From: an uncultured Ellagibacter sp.
GTDB lineage: Bacteria; Actinomycetota; Coriobacteriia; Coriobacteriales; Eggerthellaceae
Assembly: GCF_934617235.1 (NCBI RefSeq)
Contig: NZ_CAKTTZ010000013.1
Span: 1 to 49,231, forward strand
Reading direction: 5' to 3'
DNA length: 49,231 nt
In this document: piece after piece, positions 16,118-24,528 of the stretch
Position numbering within the stretch: position 1 is the stretch's first letter
How the letters are laid out: each line of letters begins with the position of its first letter
The notes under the pieces: generated by a model
The model's input: the letters and a program-made list of their open reading frames with translations, nothing else
What the model was told of the DNA's origin: nothing
The model's database searches: none
Made by a program: the position numbers and the translations under genes

Positions 16118-16338
16118 GACAACCAAACCAATTTCGGGCAAGAAGGCCCCCTCGCTACCACGCGCCACGTGCTGGCGGCAGTGCCGCCAAACCGAGCGGC
16201 CCCCCGCCACCCACGCTCCACGTGCCAGTGACGATGCCGCTAGATTGAGTGAACCTCCTCGCAGAAGGAAATCGCACGAATCGGCTGAGTCTGTTCGCTG
16301 CCCGTCGAGGCTGGCGTCATCGGTCTGCTTCGCAGTGC

Positions 16339-16344
16339 TATACT
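16339..16344 (+). promoter_or_regulatory. -10 element upstream of mobBA
   Basis: TATACT lies 35 bases before the mobBA start. There is no convincing -35 box. Confidence 0.35.
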
Positions 16345-16378
16345 TTCGCCTTACGGATATAAGACGGGAGAATTACCA

Positions 16379-17761
16379 ATGGTCAATGTGCCGAGTCCTG
16401 CGATTTCGATCGTTGGTCGCCACAATTCGGGGAAAACGACGCTCATCGTGAAGCTCATCGAAGAACTTGTTGCTCGGGGTCACGATGTGGGAAGCGTGAA
16501 GCACCACAGCCACAAGGGTTTCGATATCGACTATCCAGGCAAGGATTCGTATCGCCATCGCGAGGCGGGGGCTTCGGAGACGGTTATCTCCGCGCCGGGG
16601 CAAATCGCCCGCATGAAGACGTTCGAGGGCGAGGCGGAGTGCTCGGAAATCGTGCGTAGCATGCCTGGTCACGACATCATTGTGGTCGAAGGCTACCGCA
16701 AGAGCGGGCTGCCGACCATCGAGCTTATGCGCTCGGGGAATGAGGCGGATCAGCGCGTCGCCGAGGCATTCGCCTTGGGGGCGGAGCGTGGTTGGACGCT
16801 TGGGACCGATTTCACTCAGATTGCGAAAAGCCTTTTCACGTCCGAGGGCGAGCGCATCGAAGGCGCGGAAGAAGCGCTGGATGGAATCCTTTGCGGCGAT
16901 GGGGGGCGCAGCGGGCAAGCGAGCGTAGGCGAGACCGGCGCACCGCAAACGGCCGAGGACGAGAAGGACGACATCCACCCCGACTTTGAGCACAAAATGC
17001 CCTGCGCGGGCACCGTCGCCATCGTGACCGACATCCCCCGCGCAATCGAGGCCGCGGCGGCGTACGGCATCCCGGCCATCGGCTTGAATGACACCGCCGC
17101 CCTCGCCGATTTCGTGGAAAAATATTTCGTGCGCCCGCGCGTGACGGTCGTTATCCAGGCGGGCGGCGAGAGCCGACGCATGGGTCGCAGCAAGGCGACA
17201 GTCCCGTTTTTGGGTCGCCCGCTTATCTGCCGCTTGATTGAGCGCCTGAGTCCCGTTGCCGATGATTTGGTCATCACGACCAACGAGCCCGACAACCTAA
17301 CGTTTCTTCACCGCGAGTTCCCGCAGCTCAACATCCAGCTTGTGTGCGATATGTTCACGAGTCGCGGCGCGCTGCCAGGACTGTACACGGCTCTTCAGGC
17401 TGCGCGCAATCCCTATGTCGCCGTCGTGGCGTGCGACATGGTGTTCGCGTCGGGGTCGCTCGTGGTCGCCGAGGCGCTGTGCATGAACGAGACCGGCGCC
17501 GACGTGGTGGTTCCCGTGAACAAGCACGGATTCGAGCCCTTCCACGCGATGTATCGTCGCATGGAGTGCTTGCCTGCGGTGCGCCGCGCGCTCGATCGCG
17601 GCGAGAAGCGCGCTCAGTCGTTTTTCGGGGACGAATCCGTGGACGTTTACGAGTTCCCCCAGAGCAAGGTGCTCGAGGCGGAGCCGATGGGCGGCTGCTT
17701 CATCAACGCGAACACGCCCGACGAGCTGCATGCGCTTGAGGATATGGTGATGGAGGGGTAG
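16379..17761 (+). CDS. MobB-MobA fusion, molybdopterin guanine dinucleotide synthesis
   Basis: A 460-residue bifunctional protein for the final step of bis-MGD cofactor synthesis. The N-terminal MobB-like GTPase has Walker A GRHNSGKT (13-20), KHHSHKGFDIDYPGKDS and VVEGYRKSGLP. A linker segment follows (about 185-255). The C-terminal MobA-like nucleotidyltransferase starts with QAGGESRRMGRSKA (about 259-272), a match to the LAGGxSxRMGxDK consensus but with Arg-Ser before the Lys, then DMFTSRGALPGLYTAL, VACDMVF and FHAMYRR. The GTP:molybdopterin reaction is family knowledge. GGGAG lies about 8 bases before the ATG. A ferredoxin-like protein is encoded 15 bases downstream, fitting a molybdoenzyme-rich anaerobe. 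Confidence 0.9.
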   Translation: MVNVPSPAISIVGRHNSGKTTLIVKLIEELVARGHDVGSVKHHSHKGFDIDYPGKDSYRHREAGASETVISAPGQIARMKTFEGEAECSEIVRSMPGHDIIVVEGYRKSGLPTIELMRSGNEADQRVAEAFALGAERGWTLGTDFTQIAKSLFTSEGERIEGAEEALDGILCGDGGRSGQASVGETGAPQTAEDEKDDIHPDFEHKMPCAGTVAIVTDIPRAIEAAAAYGIPAIGLNDTAALADFVEKYFVRPRVTVVIQAGGESRRMGRSKATVPFLGRPLICRLIERLSPVADDLVITTNEPDNLTFLHREFPQLNIQLVCDMFTSRGALPGLYTALQAARNPYVAVVACDMVFASGSLVVAEALCMNETGADVVVPVNKHGFEPFHAMYRRMECLPAVRRALDRGEKRAQSFFGDESVDVYEFPQSKVLEAEPMGGCFINANTPDELHALEDMVMEG

Positions 17762-17776
17762 GCCTCCGTCTGAAGG

Positions 17777-19000
17777 ATGGCTTTTCGCCATGAGGGGCGG
17801 AAGGCGCGAAAGGCAGTTGATTTCAGGATGCCGAACCTTTCGGACATAGCCGATGTGGCCGAGGCGCTGGGAGGCAAGTCGGTCCTTGTGATCGAGAAAC
17901 GTTGCGTGGCGGTGCGCAATCGCCATTCGGCGTGCCGCAAGTGCCTGGACGCATGCATCGCCGACGCAATCTCGGTCGGCGACAACAACGTGAAGATCGA
18001 CGCCGAGGCATGCATATCTTGCGGTGCTTGCACGGTAGTCTGCCCGACCGAGGCGCTCGTTCCCATCGAGCCCGCCGATGTCGAGCTCTTCGACGCCACC
18101 GCCTCGGCGACCCGCGCGCTCGGCGGCGAGCTTTCCGTGTTTGCGTGTGCCCGCATGGCCGCGCGCCGAGAGGGTGATCCCGATAAGTATGTGTCCGTCC
18201 CCTGCCTTGCGCGTATGGAGGAAAGCCTTTTCTTGCAGCTTGCTTCCCATGGGGTGGGCGACGTGGTACTCGTCGACGGCACGTGTTCTACCTGCAAGTT
18301 CGGCGGTGTGAGCAAAGGCGTCACGGCAACGGTCGAGTCGGCGAATTCCCTGCTTGCGGCGCAAGGGTCGAGCGCTCGCGTCCGTCGCACCTCGGAGTTT
18401 CCGCCCGAGGCGATCGAGACGAGCGGGCGCAAGTCGTTCGCCGCGGCACGACGGGGTTTCTTCTCGCAGGCGGGCGGCATGGCGAAAGACGCCGTGAAGG
18501 TCGCGACGGAGAAGGCGCTCGACGAGACGCTTGGCAAGCAGAAGCCAAAGCAGGAGCTGAACCTTCGCGAGCTGCTCCGTGCCGACAAGGACGGAAGCCT
18601 TCCGCAATTCGAGCCTTCGCGGCGCATGAACACGCTTGATGCGATGGATGCGATCGGACAAAGCGTCGTTTTGGAAATCGAGACGCGTCTTTTCGGCAGC
18701 GTGTCGATCGACGAATCGAAGTGCCGCGCGTGCGGTATGTGCACCGTATTCTGCCCGACGGGGGCTCTTAAGAAAAGCGAGGAGAGACCCGCTTCGGGAG
18801 AGGGTAGCTTTCTGGAGTTTCAGCTGATGGAGTGCGTGCAATGCAATCTGTGCGCCGATACCTGCCTCCAGAAGTGCATCACGGTCTCAAATGCGGTCTC
18901 CACCTCCGAGCTCTTCGATTTCGAGCCGCGGCTTATCCATCTTCCCGATCCGCCTGCGCGGGGAAGCCTGCTTTCGCGCTTGAAGTCGACGAACCGTTAG
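17777..19000 (+). CDS. Multi-cluster 4Fe-4S ferredoxin-type protein
   Basis: A 407-residue cytoplasmic iron-sulfur protein with no signal peptide. An N-terminal pair of cluster motifs (Cys53/56/60, then CISCGACTVVCP with Cys79/82/85/89) is separated by a roughly 220-residue domain with CSTCKFGG from a C-terminal pair (CRACGMCTVFCP at 316-327 and CVQCNLCADTCLQKC at 353-367). The number and spacing suggest at least three to four [4Fe-4S] clusters, so electron transfer is likely. The partner is unknown. It probably shares an operon with mobBA, suggesting a link to maturation or electron supply of molybdoenzymes. The start is uncertain: the ATG used has only AAGG directly abutting it, and ATG 17828 is an alternative. 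Confidence 0.85.
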   Translation: MAFRHEGRKARKAVDFRMPNLSDIADVAEALGGKSVLVIEKRCVAVRNRHSACRKCLDACIADAISVGDNNVKIDAEACISCGACTVVCPTEALVPIEPADVELFDATASATRALGGELSVFACARMAARREGDPDKYVSVPCLARMEESLFLQLASHGVGDVVLVDGTCSTCKFGGVSKGVTATVESANSLLAAQGSSARVRRTSEFPPEAIETSGRKSFAAARRGFFSQAGGMAKDAVKVATEKALDETLGKQKPKQELNLRELLRADKDGSLPQFEPSRRMNTLDAMDAIGQSVVLEIETRLFGSVSIDESKCRACGMCTVFCPTGALKKSEERPASGEGSFLEFQLMECVQCNLCADTCLQKCITVSNAVSTSELFDFEPRLIHLPDPPARGSLLSRLKSTNR

Positions 19001-19315
19001 CGAGCGCCGCCCAGCTTACGCATTTGCACCCAGAAGCGAGCGGGCGCGCGGGCTATGCGGCGGCGTGCAAGGTGGGTGCACGGACGGCTTGGCAGATGGG
19101 TGGAGGGCGGCGTGCCCGAGGCGCTTCTCGTGCGTCACGCATTTGCGTCCAGGTGCTCCTGTGGTCGCATTTTTTCGACCGTTTGCGCGACGGGAGGGCA
19201 CCTGTGCTATACTAACAACACTTTAGCGCAGTAAAGTGCAGTAGCAGAGACAGAGATAGGGGAAACCGTCGCGCTTGCATGATGAGTGGGCGCGATGAGC
19301 GAAGGAAGGATTCTC
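19001..19315. other. Gap between the iron-sulfur gene and the amino-acid importer
   Basis: No gene is seen. A diverged direct repeat ACGCATTTGC.(C/T)CCAG occurs at 19019-19033 and 19137-19151. A -10-like TATACT and an adjacent dyad lie near 19208-19237. Confidence 0.4.
19208..19237 (+). promoter_or_regulatory. Candidate promoter -10 and operator-like dyad of the amino-acid importer
   Basis: TATACT (19208-19213) is followed at the expected transcription start by ACTTTA-GCGCAG-TAAAGT (19220-19225 with 19232-19237). A TTGCGC at 19183-19188 could be a poor -35 (19-base spacer). The dyad sits where a repressor would block initiation. Confidence 0.4.
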
Positions 19316-20158
19316 ATGAAGAAACTGAAGGTAATGGCAGCGGCGGTATGTGCTCTTGCTTTGGCGGCGTGCATGCTGGCCGGTTGCTCCTCCAACACCA
19401 CTACGAGCGACAAGAAGGACGCGGCTGCCACCAGCACGGACAAGACGATGCTCATCGTCGGCTTCGATCAGTCCTACCCGCCGTACGGCTTCGTCGGCAA
19501 CGACGGCAACTTCACCGGCTTCGACCTCGACCTTGCCGCCGAAGTCGCTAGCCGCAACGGCTGGGACATCCAGCTCGAGCCCATCGATTGGGATGCGAAG
19601 GACACGCTCTTGAACTCCGGTGCCATCACCTGCATCTGGAACGGATTCACCATGGAAGGCCGCGAGAATGATTACACCTTCTCCGATCCCTACATGCTGA
19701 ATGCCCAGGTCATCGTTGTGAAGAAGGACAGTGGCATCGAAAGCCTCGCCGATCTTGCTGGCAAGAACGTCATCACGCAGACCGACTCTGCCGCCTACGA
19801 CGTGCTCGCGGGCGACGAGGCGACCAAGGCCGACCTTGCGGCGACCTTCGCCTCGCTTGAGACCATCGGCGAGTACAACACCGCCTTCATGCAGCTCGAG
19901 TCCGGCGCCGTCGACGCCGTCGCGTGCGACCTTTCCATCGCGCAGTACCAGATGAGCGCGAAGCCCGATGCGTACAAGCAGCTCCCCGAGGACCTTTCCT
20001 CCGAGCACTATGCGGTCGGCGTGAAGAAGGGCAACACCGACCTTGCCGAGGCGATCACGAAGACGCTCAAGGAAATGAACGAGGACGGCACGATCGAGAA
20101 GCTGTGCGAGAAGTACGCCGAGTACGGTCTGTCCTATACGAACTGGATTCTCAAGTAG
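19316..20158 (+). CDS. Amino-acid ABC transporter substrate-binding lipoprotein
   Basis: A 280-residue solute-binding protein of SBP family 3 (PF00497). The signal peptide ends in the lipobox LAGC with Cys24 as the lipidation site, followed by a Ser/Thr/Asp-rich tether. The mature part shows LIVGFDQSYPPYGFVG, FTGFDLDLAAEVA and the ligand loop NGFTMEGRENDYTFSDPYM. Such proteins capture polar or charged amino acids outside the membrane and deliver them to the permease. AAGGAAGG (19302-19309) supports this ATG over in-frame upstream codons. The permease and ATPase genes follow. The ligand cannot be assigned. Confidence 0.95.
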   Translation: MKKLKVMAAAVCALALAACMLAGCSSNTTTSDKKDAAATSTDKTMLIVGFDQSYPPYGFVGNDGNFTGFDLDLAAEVASRNGWDIQLEPIDWDAKDTLLNSGAITCIWNGFTMEGRENDYTFSDPYMLNAQVIVVKKDSGIESLADLAGKNVITQTDSAAYDVLAGDEATKADLAATFASLETIGEYNTAFMQLESGAVDAVACDLSIAQYQMSAKPDAYKQLPEDLSSEHYAVGVKKGNTDLAEAITKTLKEMNEDGTIEKLCEKYAEYGLSYTNWILK

Positions 20159-20178
20159 TCTTTCGATAAGATAGTTCG

Positions 20179-20239
20179 CTTGCGGGGCAAATCTCCGCAA
20201 GCAGGTGAAAATCGCGGACGGGGCGACCTGTCCGCGATT
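20179..20239 (+). other. Two hairpins between the binding-protein and permease genes
   Basis: CTTGCGG/CCGCAAG (20179-20185, 20195-20201) and AATCGCGGAC/GTCCGCGATT (20210-20219, 20230-20239). No U tract follows. Such intercistronic hairpins typically stabilise the binding-protein mRNA and lower expression of the membrane components. Confidence 0.6.
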
Positions 20240-20265
20240 CGTGTTGCAATAAGAAAGAGGTTGCC

Positions 20266-20919
20266 GTGGAAATTGGAACCATGCTTTCCATGCTCGGGCA
20301 AGGCTTTGTCGTAACCTTGCAGATATTCTTCCTGACGCTGGTGGGCTCGCTGCCGCTAGGCGTGGTGGTGGCTCTTGCGCGCATGAGCCGCGTGAAGCCG
20401 ATTGCCTGGATCATGAAGTTCTACATTTCCGTCATGCGCGGAACCCCGCTCATGTTGCAAATGTTCTTCATCTACTTCGCTCCCTACTATATTTTCGGGA
20501 TTCCCCTGAGCATGGAGTCGAAGTTCTCCGCCACGATCGTCGCGTTCATCATCAACTACGCGGCCTACTTCGCGGAAATCTACCGCAGCGGCATCCAGTC
20601 CATCCCGCGCGGTCAATACGAGGCTGCCGAGGTCTTGGGCTATTCGCGCCTCCAGACGTTCATGAAAATCGTGTTGCCCCAGGTCATTAAGAGAATTCTT
20701 CCCGCTATGGGCAACGAGATCATCACGCTGGTGAAGGACACATCGCTCGCGTTCGCCATCGGTGTGGCGGAGATGTTCTCGACGGCGAAGGCGCTCGTTG
20801 CCTCGCAGGTGAGCATGCTGCCCTTCGTGTTCGCTGCCGTCTTCTACTGGGTTTTCAACTTCGTCGTGGAAGTGGTTCTCGGGCGCGTCGAAAAGAAAAT
20901 GGGATACTACCACGATTAG
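20266..20919 (+). CDS. Amino-acid ABC transporter permease (HisM/GlnP type)
   Basis: A 217-residue inner-membrane permease with about five membrane segments. The family features are RGTPLMLQMFF, the EAA loop EAAEVLGYSRLQTFMKIVLPQ that contacts the ATPase, and VKDTSLAFAIGVAEM. It imports the ligand of the upstream lipoprotein, powered by the downstream ATPase. The start is GTG, with AGAAAGAGG 5 bases before it. A single permease gene suggests a homodimeric channel. Confidence 0.95.
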   Translation: MEIGTMLSMLGQGFVVTLQIFFLTLVGSLPLGVVVALARMSRVKPIAWIMKFYISVMRGTPLMLQMFFIYFAPYYIFGIPLSMESKFSATIVAFIINYAAYFAEIYRSGIQSIPRGQYEAAEVLGYSRLQTFMKIVLPQVIKRILPAMGNEIITLVKDTSLAFAIGVAEMFSTAKALVASQVSMLPFVFAAVFYWVFNFVVEVVLGRVEKKMGYYHD

Positions 20920-20943
20920 CCGCTGTGAAGGTGAGGTTTGGCA

Positions 20944-21720
20944 ATGCCTGAAGATAATGTGCTGGTAAAGCTTGAGCACGGCAAGAAGAGCTTCGGTGAT
21001 GTCCCGGTGCTCAAAGACATCTCGCTTGAGGTTCGCGAAGGCGAGGTCGTCGCCATCATCGGCCCGTCGGGCGGCGGCAAGTCGACGCTTCTGCGCTGCA
21101 TGACGCTGCTCGAGACGCTCGACGCCGGCTCGCTTTCCTATGGGGATTTGTCCGTCGCTGCCGACAACGGGGCGGGGCGCGCCGTCTATGGCGGCAAGGA
21201 TGTTTTGAAGCAGGCGAAACTTCGCTTTGGCCTGGTGTTTCAGAATTTCAACCTGTTCCCGCACTACTCGGTGATCAAAAACGTCACCGATGCGCCGATC
21301 AGCGTGCAGAAGCGTCCGCGCGCCGAAGCTCTTGAACATGGGCGCGAGCTGCTCGCGAAGATGGGGCTCGCTGGCAAGGAGGACATGGTTCCTTGCGAGC
21401 TTTCCGGTGGCCAGCAACAGCGCGTCGCGATTGCCCGCGCGCTTGCGATGGATCCCGAGGTGCTCTTCTTCGATGAGCCGACGAGCGCGCTTGACCCGGA
21501 GCTCACGCGCGACGTGCTCAAAGTCATCCGTGATTTGGCGGCTGAGCGAATGACGATGGTCATCGTGACGCACGAGATGACCTTCGCGCGCGACGTGGCT
21601 GACCGCATCGTATTCATGGACGAGGGGCTTGTCGTTGAGGAGGGCCGTGCGGTGGACGTGATCAACAATCCGCAGCAGGAGCGCACGCGCGCCTTCTTGA
21701 GCCAGTACCAGCAGGGGTAA
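20944..21720 (+). CDS. Amino-acid ABC transporter ATP-binding protein (GlnQ type)
   Basis: A 258-residue ATPase. Walker A GPSGGGKST is at 40-48, the signature LSGGQQQR at 153-160, and Walker B VLFFDEPTSALDP at about 173-185, followed by VTHEMTFARDVADR. It drives import through the adjacent permease. An insertion after the first helix (DLSVAADNGAGRAVYGGKDVLKQAK) is slightly longer than in GlnQ of E. coli. The ATG is preceded by GAAGGTGAGG; a TTG two codons earlier is less likely. It is the last gene of the importer operon. Confidence 0.95.
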   Translation: MPEDNVLVKLEHGKKSFGDVPVLKDISLEVREGEVVAIIGPSGGGKSTLLRCMTLLETLDAGSLSYGDLSVAADNGAGRAVYGGKDVLKQAKLRFGLVFQNFNLFPHYSVIKNVTDAPISVQKRPRAEALEHGRELLAKMGLAGKEDMVPCELSGGQQQRVAIARALAMDPEVLFFDEPTSALDPELTRDVLKVIRDLAAERMTMVIVTHEMTFARDVADRIVFMDEGLVVEEGRAVDVINNPQQERTRAFLSQYQQG

Positions 21721-21785
21721 GGTCGCCCCGCACTCCCGCGAGTAGCGCTCGTCGCGCGGGTGGGGGGAAGGCGGACTTTGCCCCA

Positions 21786-21827
21786 CGTCCCGAGGCCCGC
21801 GTCCCGAGGCCCGCGTCCCGAGGGCCG
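21786..21827. repeat. Three tandem copies of a 14-bp unit
   Basis: CGTCCCGAGGCCCG occurs at 21786-21799 and 21800-21813, and with one change at 21814-21827. It lies in the gap between the importer and the HtrA gene. Copy number may vary between strains by slippage. Confidence 0.75.
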
Positions 21828-22003
21828 CATGCGACACGCGGCAAAGCGAGGGCCCGAATCTCCTTGCCCCTGCGCCCCGGGGAGTACACCCAGGGGTGTA
21901 TCTGCGTGGTGCAACGATGACGATTGCTCCACGTTTCAGCAGCTCTTCAGGATGTCGTGCTATGGTTTGCCCAACAACCCGATAGGGCGAAGGAGCAAAC
22001 GAC

Positions 22004-23554
22004 ATGAGCGATTTCAACGAGAACAACCAGGGCGGCTTTGGCTCTCAATCTTCCAACCAGGCATTCGGCCAGGGGACGGACGGCTCGCCGACCCCGCCGA
22101 ATTCCTACTACCACTACCAGGGCGCAGGTCCGGGCGGCGCGGCGGGGACAAACGCCACGGCGCCGGTCAACCCTGCGTCTCCCTACGCGCAACCTGCGGG
22201 CGCCTATGCCGCGCAGCAACCTGCGAAACCCAAGAAGAGCCATTCGGGTGCGAAAACGTTCGGAACTGCGTTTGCGGGTGCGGCACTCGCGTGCGTGCTC
22301 GTGGTCGGCGGCGTCGGCGTTGCCAACACGATGACGAGCGGCTCCCCGTCGGGCTCGACCACGGTACTCGGCGGCACGTCTTCCGCATCCACGACCGGCA
22401 GCGCGGACGAGAGCGCGACGCTTGCGGAAAGCGTGTCGCAGAAATGCCTTCCCTCCGTGGTGGCAATCGATGTGTACACCAATCAGCAGAGCGGCTATTA
22501 CGGCTACAGCACCCAGAATTCCCTTACCGAAACGTCCCTCGGCAGCGGCGTGGTGCTTTCCTCCGACGGGTACATCGTCACGAATTACCACGTCATCGAA
22601 GGCGCCGATGCCCTGAAGGTCACCATCGAGGGCGAGGAATACGATGCGGACATTATCGGGTCCGACCCTAGCTCCGACATCGCGGTTATCAAGGCGAAGG
22701 ATGCTTCGGGGCTGACGGCCATGGAGCTCGGCGACTCGGATGATCTCACGGTGGGCGAGTGGGTCATGTCGATCGGCAGTCCCTTCGGCCTCGAACAGTC
22801 GGTGGCGACGGGTATCGTGTCGGCTACGAACCGCTCGCAGATCATGGACAACTCCTCTGATTCCTATCAATACGGCCAGCAGCAGTCGAGCACCACGACG
22901 GTCTATACCAACATGATCCAGACCGACGCGGCGATCAACCCTGGCAACTCCGGAGGTGCGCTCGTCGACAAGGACGGCAAGCTCATCGGCATCAACACGC
23001 TGATCACGTCCTATTCCGGCAACTACTCCGGCGTCGGATTCGCCATCCCGGTGAACTATGCGGTCAACCTGGCTCAGCAGATCATCGAGGGGAAGACCCC
23101 GACGCACGCGCAGCTGGGCGTGTCCCTGTCCACGATCAACGCACAGACTGCCAAGCGCTACGGCTTCTCGGTGGACGAAGGCGCCTACATTGCCGCGGTG
23201 AGCAGCGGTTCGGGTGCCGATTCCGCTGGACTTAAAGTGGGCGATATCGTGACCGCGTTCGACGGCAAGAAGGTGTCCTCCGCGAGCGACCTCATGCTCG
23301 CCGTTCGCTCGAAGAATCCAGGTGACACGGCCACCGTCACGATCAACCGCGACGGGCAAAGCCAGGACGTGCAGGTGACGCTGGGGTCGGATGAGAGCTC
23401 GCAGTCAAGCGCAAGCTCGGGGTCTAATAGCTCGAACGGCTACGGATCAAACAGCGGCTCGCTCGAGGACCTTCTGCGCCAGTACGGTTACGGCGGCGGT
23501 TCCAGCTCGAGCGGCACGAGTGCCAGTGCGGGATCGGGCGCTCAGGCTGCATAA
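22004..23554 (+). CDS. HtrA/DegP-like membrane-anchored serine protease with PDZ domain
   Basis: A 516-residue surface-facing quality-control protease. The N-terminal 80 residues are Asn/Gly/Gln/Pro-rich and cytoplasmic, followed by a membrane anchor at about 84-108 and a Ser/Thr-rich tether. The trypsin-like domain carries His196 (TNYHVIEG), Asp225 (SSDIAVIK) and Ser316 (GNSGGAL). A PDZ domain follows (about 360-455, AGLKVGDIVTAFDG). The tail is Ser/Gly-rich low complexity (SSQSSASSGSNSSNGYG). Family members degrade or refold misfolded exported proteins. AAGGAG lies 8 bases before the ATG. A single gene with its own strong terminator. Confidence 0.95.
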   Translation: MSDFNENNQGGFGSQSSNQAFGQGTDGSPTPPNSYYHYQGAGPGGAAGTNATAPVNPASPYAQPAGAYAAQQPAKPKKSHSGAKTFGTAFAGAALACVLVVGGVGVANTMTSGSPSGSTTVLGGTSSASTTGSADESATLAESVSQKCLPSVVAIDVYTNQQSGYYGYSTQNSLTETSLGSGVVLSSDGYIVTNYHVIEGADALKVTIEGEEYDADIIGSDPSSDIAVIKAKDASGLTAMELGDSDDLTVGEWVMSIGSPFGLEQSVATGIVSATNRSQIMDNSSDSYQYGQQQSSTTTVYTNMIQTDAAINPGNSGGALVDKDGKLIGINTLITSYSGNYSGVGFAIPVNYAVNLAQQIIEGKTPTHAQLGVSLSTINAQTAKRYGFSVDEGAYIAAVSSGSGADSAGLKVGDIVTAFDGKKVSSASDLMLAVRSKNPGDTATVTINRDGQSQDVQVTLGSDESSQSSASSGSNSSNGYGSNSGSLEDLLRQYGYGGGSSSSGTSASAGSGAQAA

Positions 23555-23584
23555 GGAACCTTAGGAAATGCAGGCGCGATTTCG

Positions 23585-23617
23585 GCCGCGCGGGGTATGG
23601 GCCCCGCGCGGCTTTTT
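23585..23617 (+). terminator. Strong intrinsic terminator of the HtrA gene
   Basis: GCCGCGCGGGG (23585-23595) pairs perfectly with CCCCGCGCGGC (23602-23612) around TATGGG and is followed directly by TTTTT. Confidence 0.95.
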
Positions 23618-23729
23618 CATCTCGGGTGACGGAAAAGGCGTGCAGTTCCGCCTCTGAGGTTTTAGCTGGGGTTCGATTCGGGTAAGATAATTCGAAATGG
23701 AAAAGACCAACGCAGAAAAAGGGGTTTCG

Positions 23730-24446
23730 ATGGCCAACGAGTACCAGTACAAGCGTGTGCTTCTGAAGCTTTCCGGCGAGGCGCTTGCCGGCGATTTGGG
23801 TTACGGAATCGATCCGAAGGTGGTTGACGACCTGGCCGACGAAATCGCGGAAATCGTGCATGACGGCGTGCAGCTTGCCGTCGTCGTGGGCGGCGGCAAC
23901 ATCTTCCGGGGCGTTTCGGGCGCAACTGAGGGCATGGATCGTGCGCAGGCTGACTATATCGGCATGCTCGCCACGGTCATGAACGCACTCGCCCTGCAGG
24001 ATTCCTTCGAGCGCCATGGCGTGTTCTCCCGCGTGCAGAGCGCCATCAATATGCAGGAAGTTTCCGAGCCCTACATCAGGCGCCGCGCCATCCGCCATAT
24101 GGAGAAGGGCCGCGTCGTCATCCTTGCTGCAGGCACGGGCAACCCGTACTTCACGACCGACACCACCGCGGCGCTGCGCGCGTGCGAGCTCGACGTCGAC
24201 TGCCTCATGAAGGCGACGAAGGTCGACGGCGTTTACGATTCCGACCCCAAGGTCAACCCTGATGCGAAGCGCTTCGACTCCATTAGCTATATGGAGGTGC
24301 TCAACAAGGGCCTCCATGTGATGGATTCCACGGCGACCTCGCTTTGCATGGACAACAAGGTTCCCATGATTGTGTTCGACCTGACCGTGAAGGGGAACAT
24401 TTCTCGCGCGCTCAAGGGCGAAGCGGTTGGAACCACGGTAGAATAA
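23730..24446 (+). CDS. pyrH: UMP kinase
   Basis: A 238-residue hexameric uridylate kinase making UDP from UMP and ATP, the entry to CTP/UTP synthesis. Amino-acid-kinase family motifs are present: VLLKLSGEAL (10-19), VVVGGGNIFRG, DYIGMLATVMNALAL, AAGTGNPYFTTDTTA and the TKVDGVYDSDP loop. The ATG at 23730 is chosen because AAAGGGG lies just upstream; an in-frame ATG at 23697 has no ribosome-binding site and adjoins a -10-like sequence (TAAGATAAT). It heads the pyrH-frr-uppS-cdsA-dxr string. A CATGCGGG/CCCGCATG hairpin separates it from frr. Confidence 0.96.
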   Translation: MANEYQYKRVLLKLSGEALAGDLGYGIDPKVVDDLADEIAEIVHDGVQLAVVVGGGNIFRGVSGATEGMDRAQADYIGMLATVMNALALQDSFERHGVFSRVQSAINMQEVSEPYIRRRAIRHMEKGRVVILAAGTGNPYFTTDTTAALRACELDVDCLMKATKVDGVYDSDPKVNPDAKRFDSISYMEVLNKGLHVMDSTATSLCMDNKVPMIVFDLTVKGNISRALKGEAVGTTVE

Positions 24447-24457
24447 CAGCAACGCTT

Positions 24458-24481
24458 CATGCGGGGTGGCTATCCCGCATG
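24458..24481 (+). other. Intercistronic hairpin between pyrH and frr
   Basis: CATGCGGG (24458-24465) pairs with CCCGCATG (24474-24481) around an 8-base loop. There is no U tract, so it is likely an mRNA stability or processing element rather than a full terminator. Confidence 0.5.
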
Positions 24482-24528
24482 CATTTGGCGGGCGGCAACG
24501 CCGCTTGTAGGGGATGAAAGGAGCTCAG

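Larger units (their letters stand above)
15146..16378. other. 1.2-kb gene-free stretch between recR and mobBA
   Basis: No convincing gene is present on either strand. It holds a terminator (15266-15303), a REP-like hairpin (15309-15357), a G+C-rich low-complexity tract with repeated GGCTTCGG units (about 15590-15740), a 26-bp inverted-repeat element (15976-16117), a 15-base direct repeat (CCACGC.CCACGTGC at 16158-16172 and 16211-16225), a TGGCGGC/GCCGCCA hairpin (16173-16189) and a -10-like TATACT before mobBA. Open frames across the G+C-rich part have arginine/proline-rich composition without domains and are rejected. Confidence 0.6.

Noticed and set aside
20356..22026. 556-codon minus-strand frame across the permease and ATPase genes
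   Set aside because: It is antisense to two intact ABC genes and crosses the tandem repeats without any domain.
23660..23690. tRNA-like sequence GGGGTTCGATTCGGG
   Set aside because: It resembles a T loop, but no matching stem, anticodon arm or acceptor can be folded around it.
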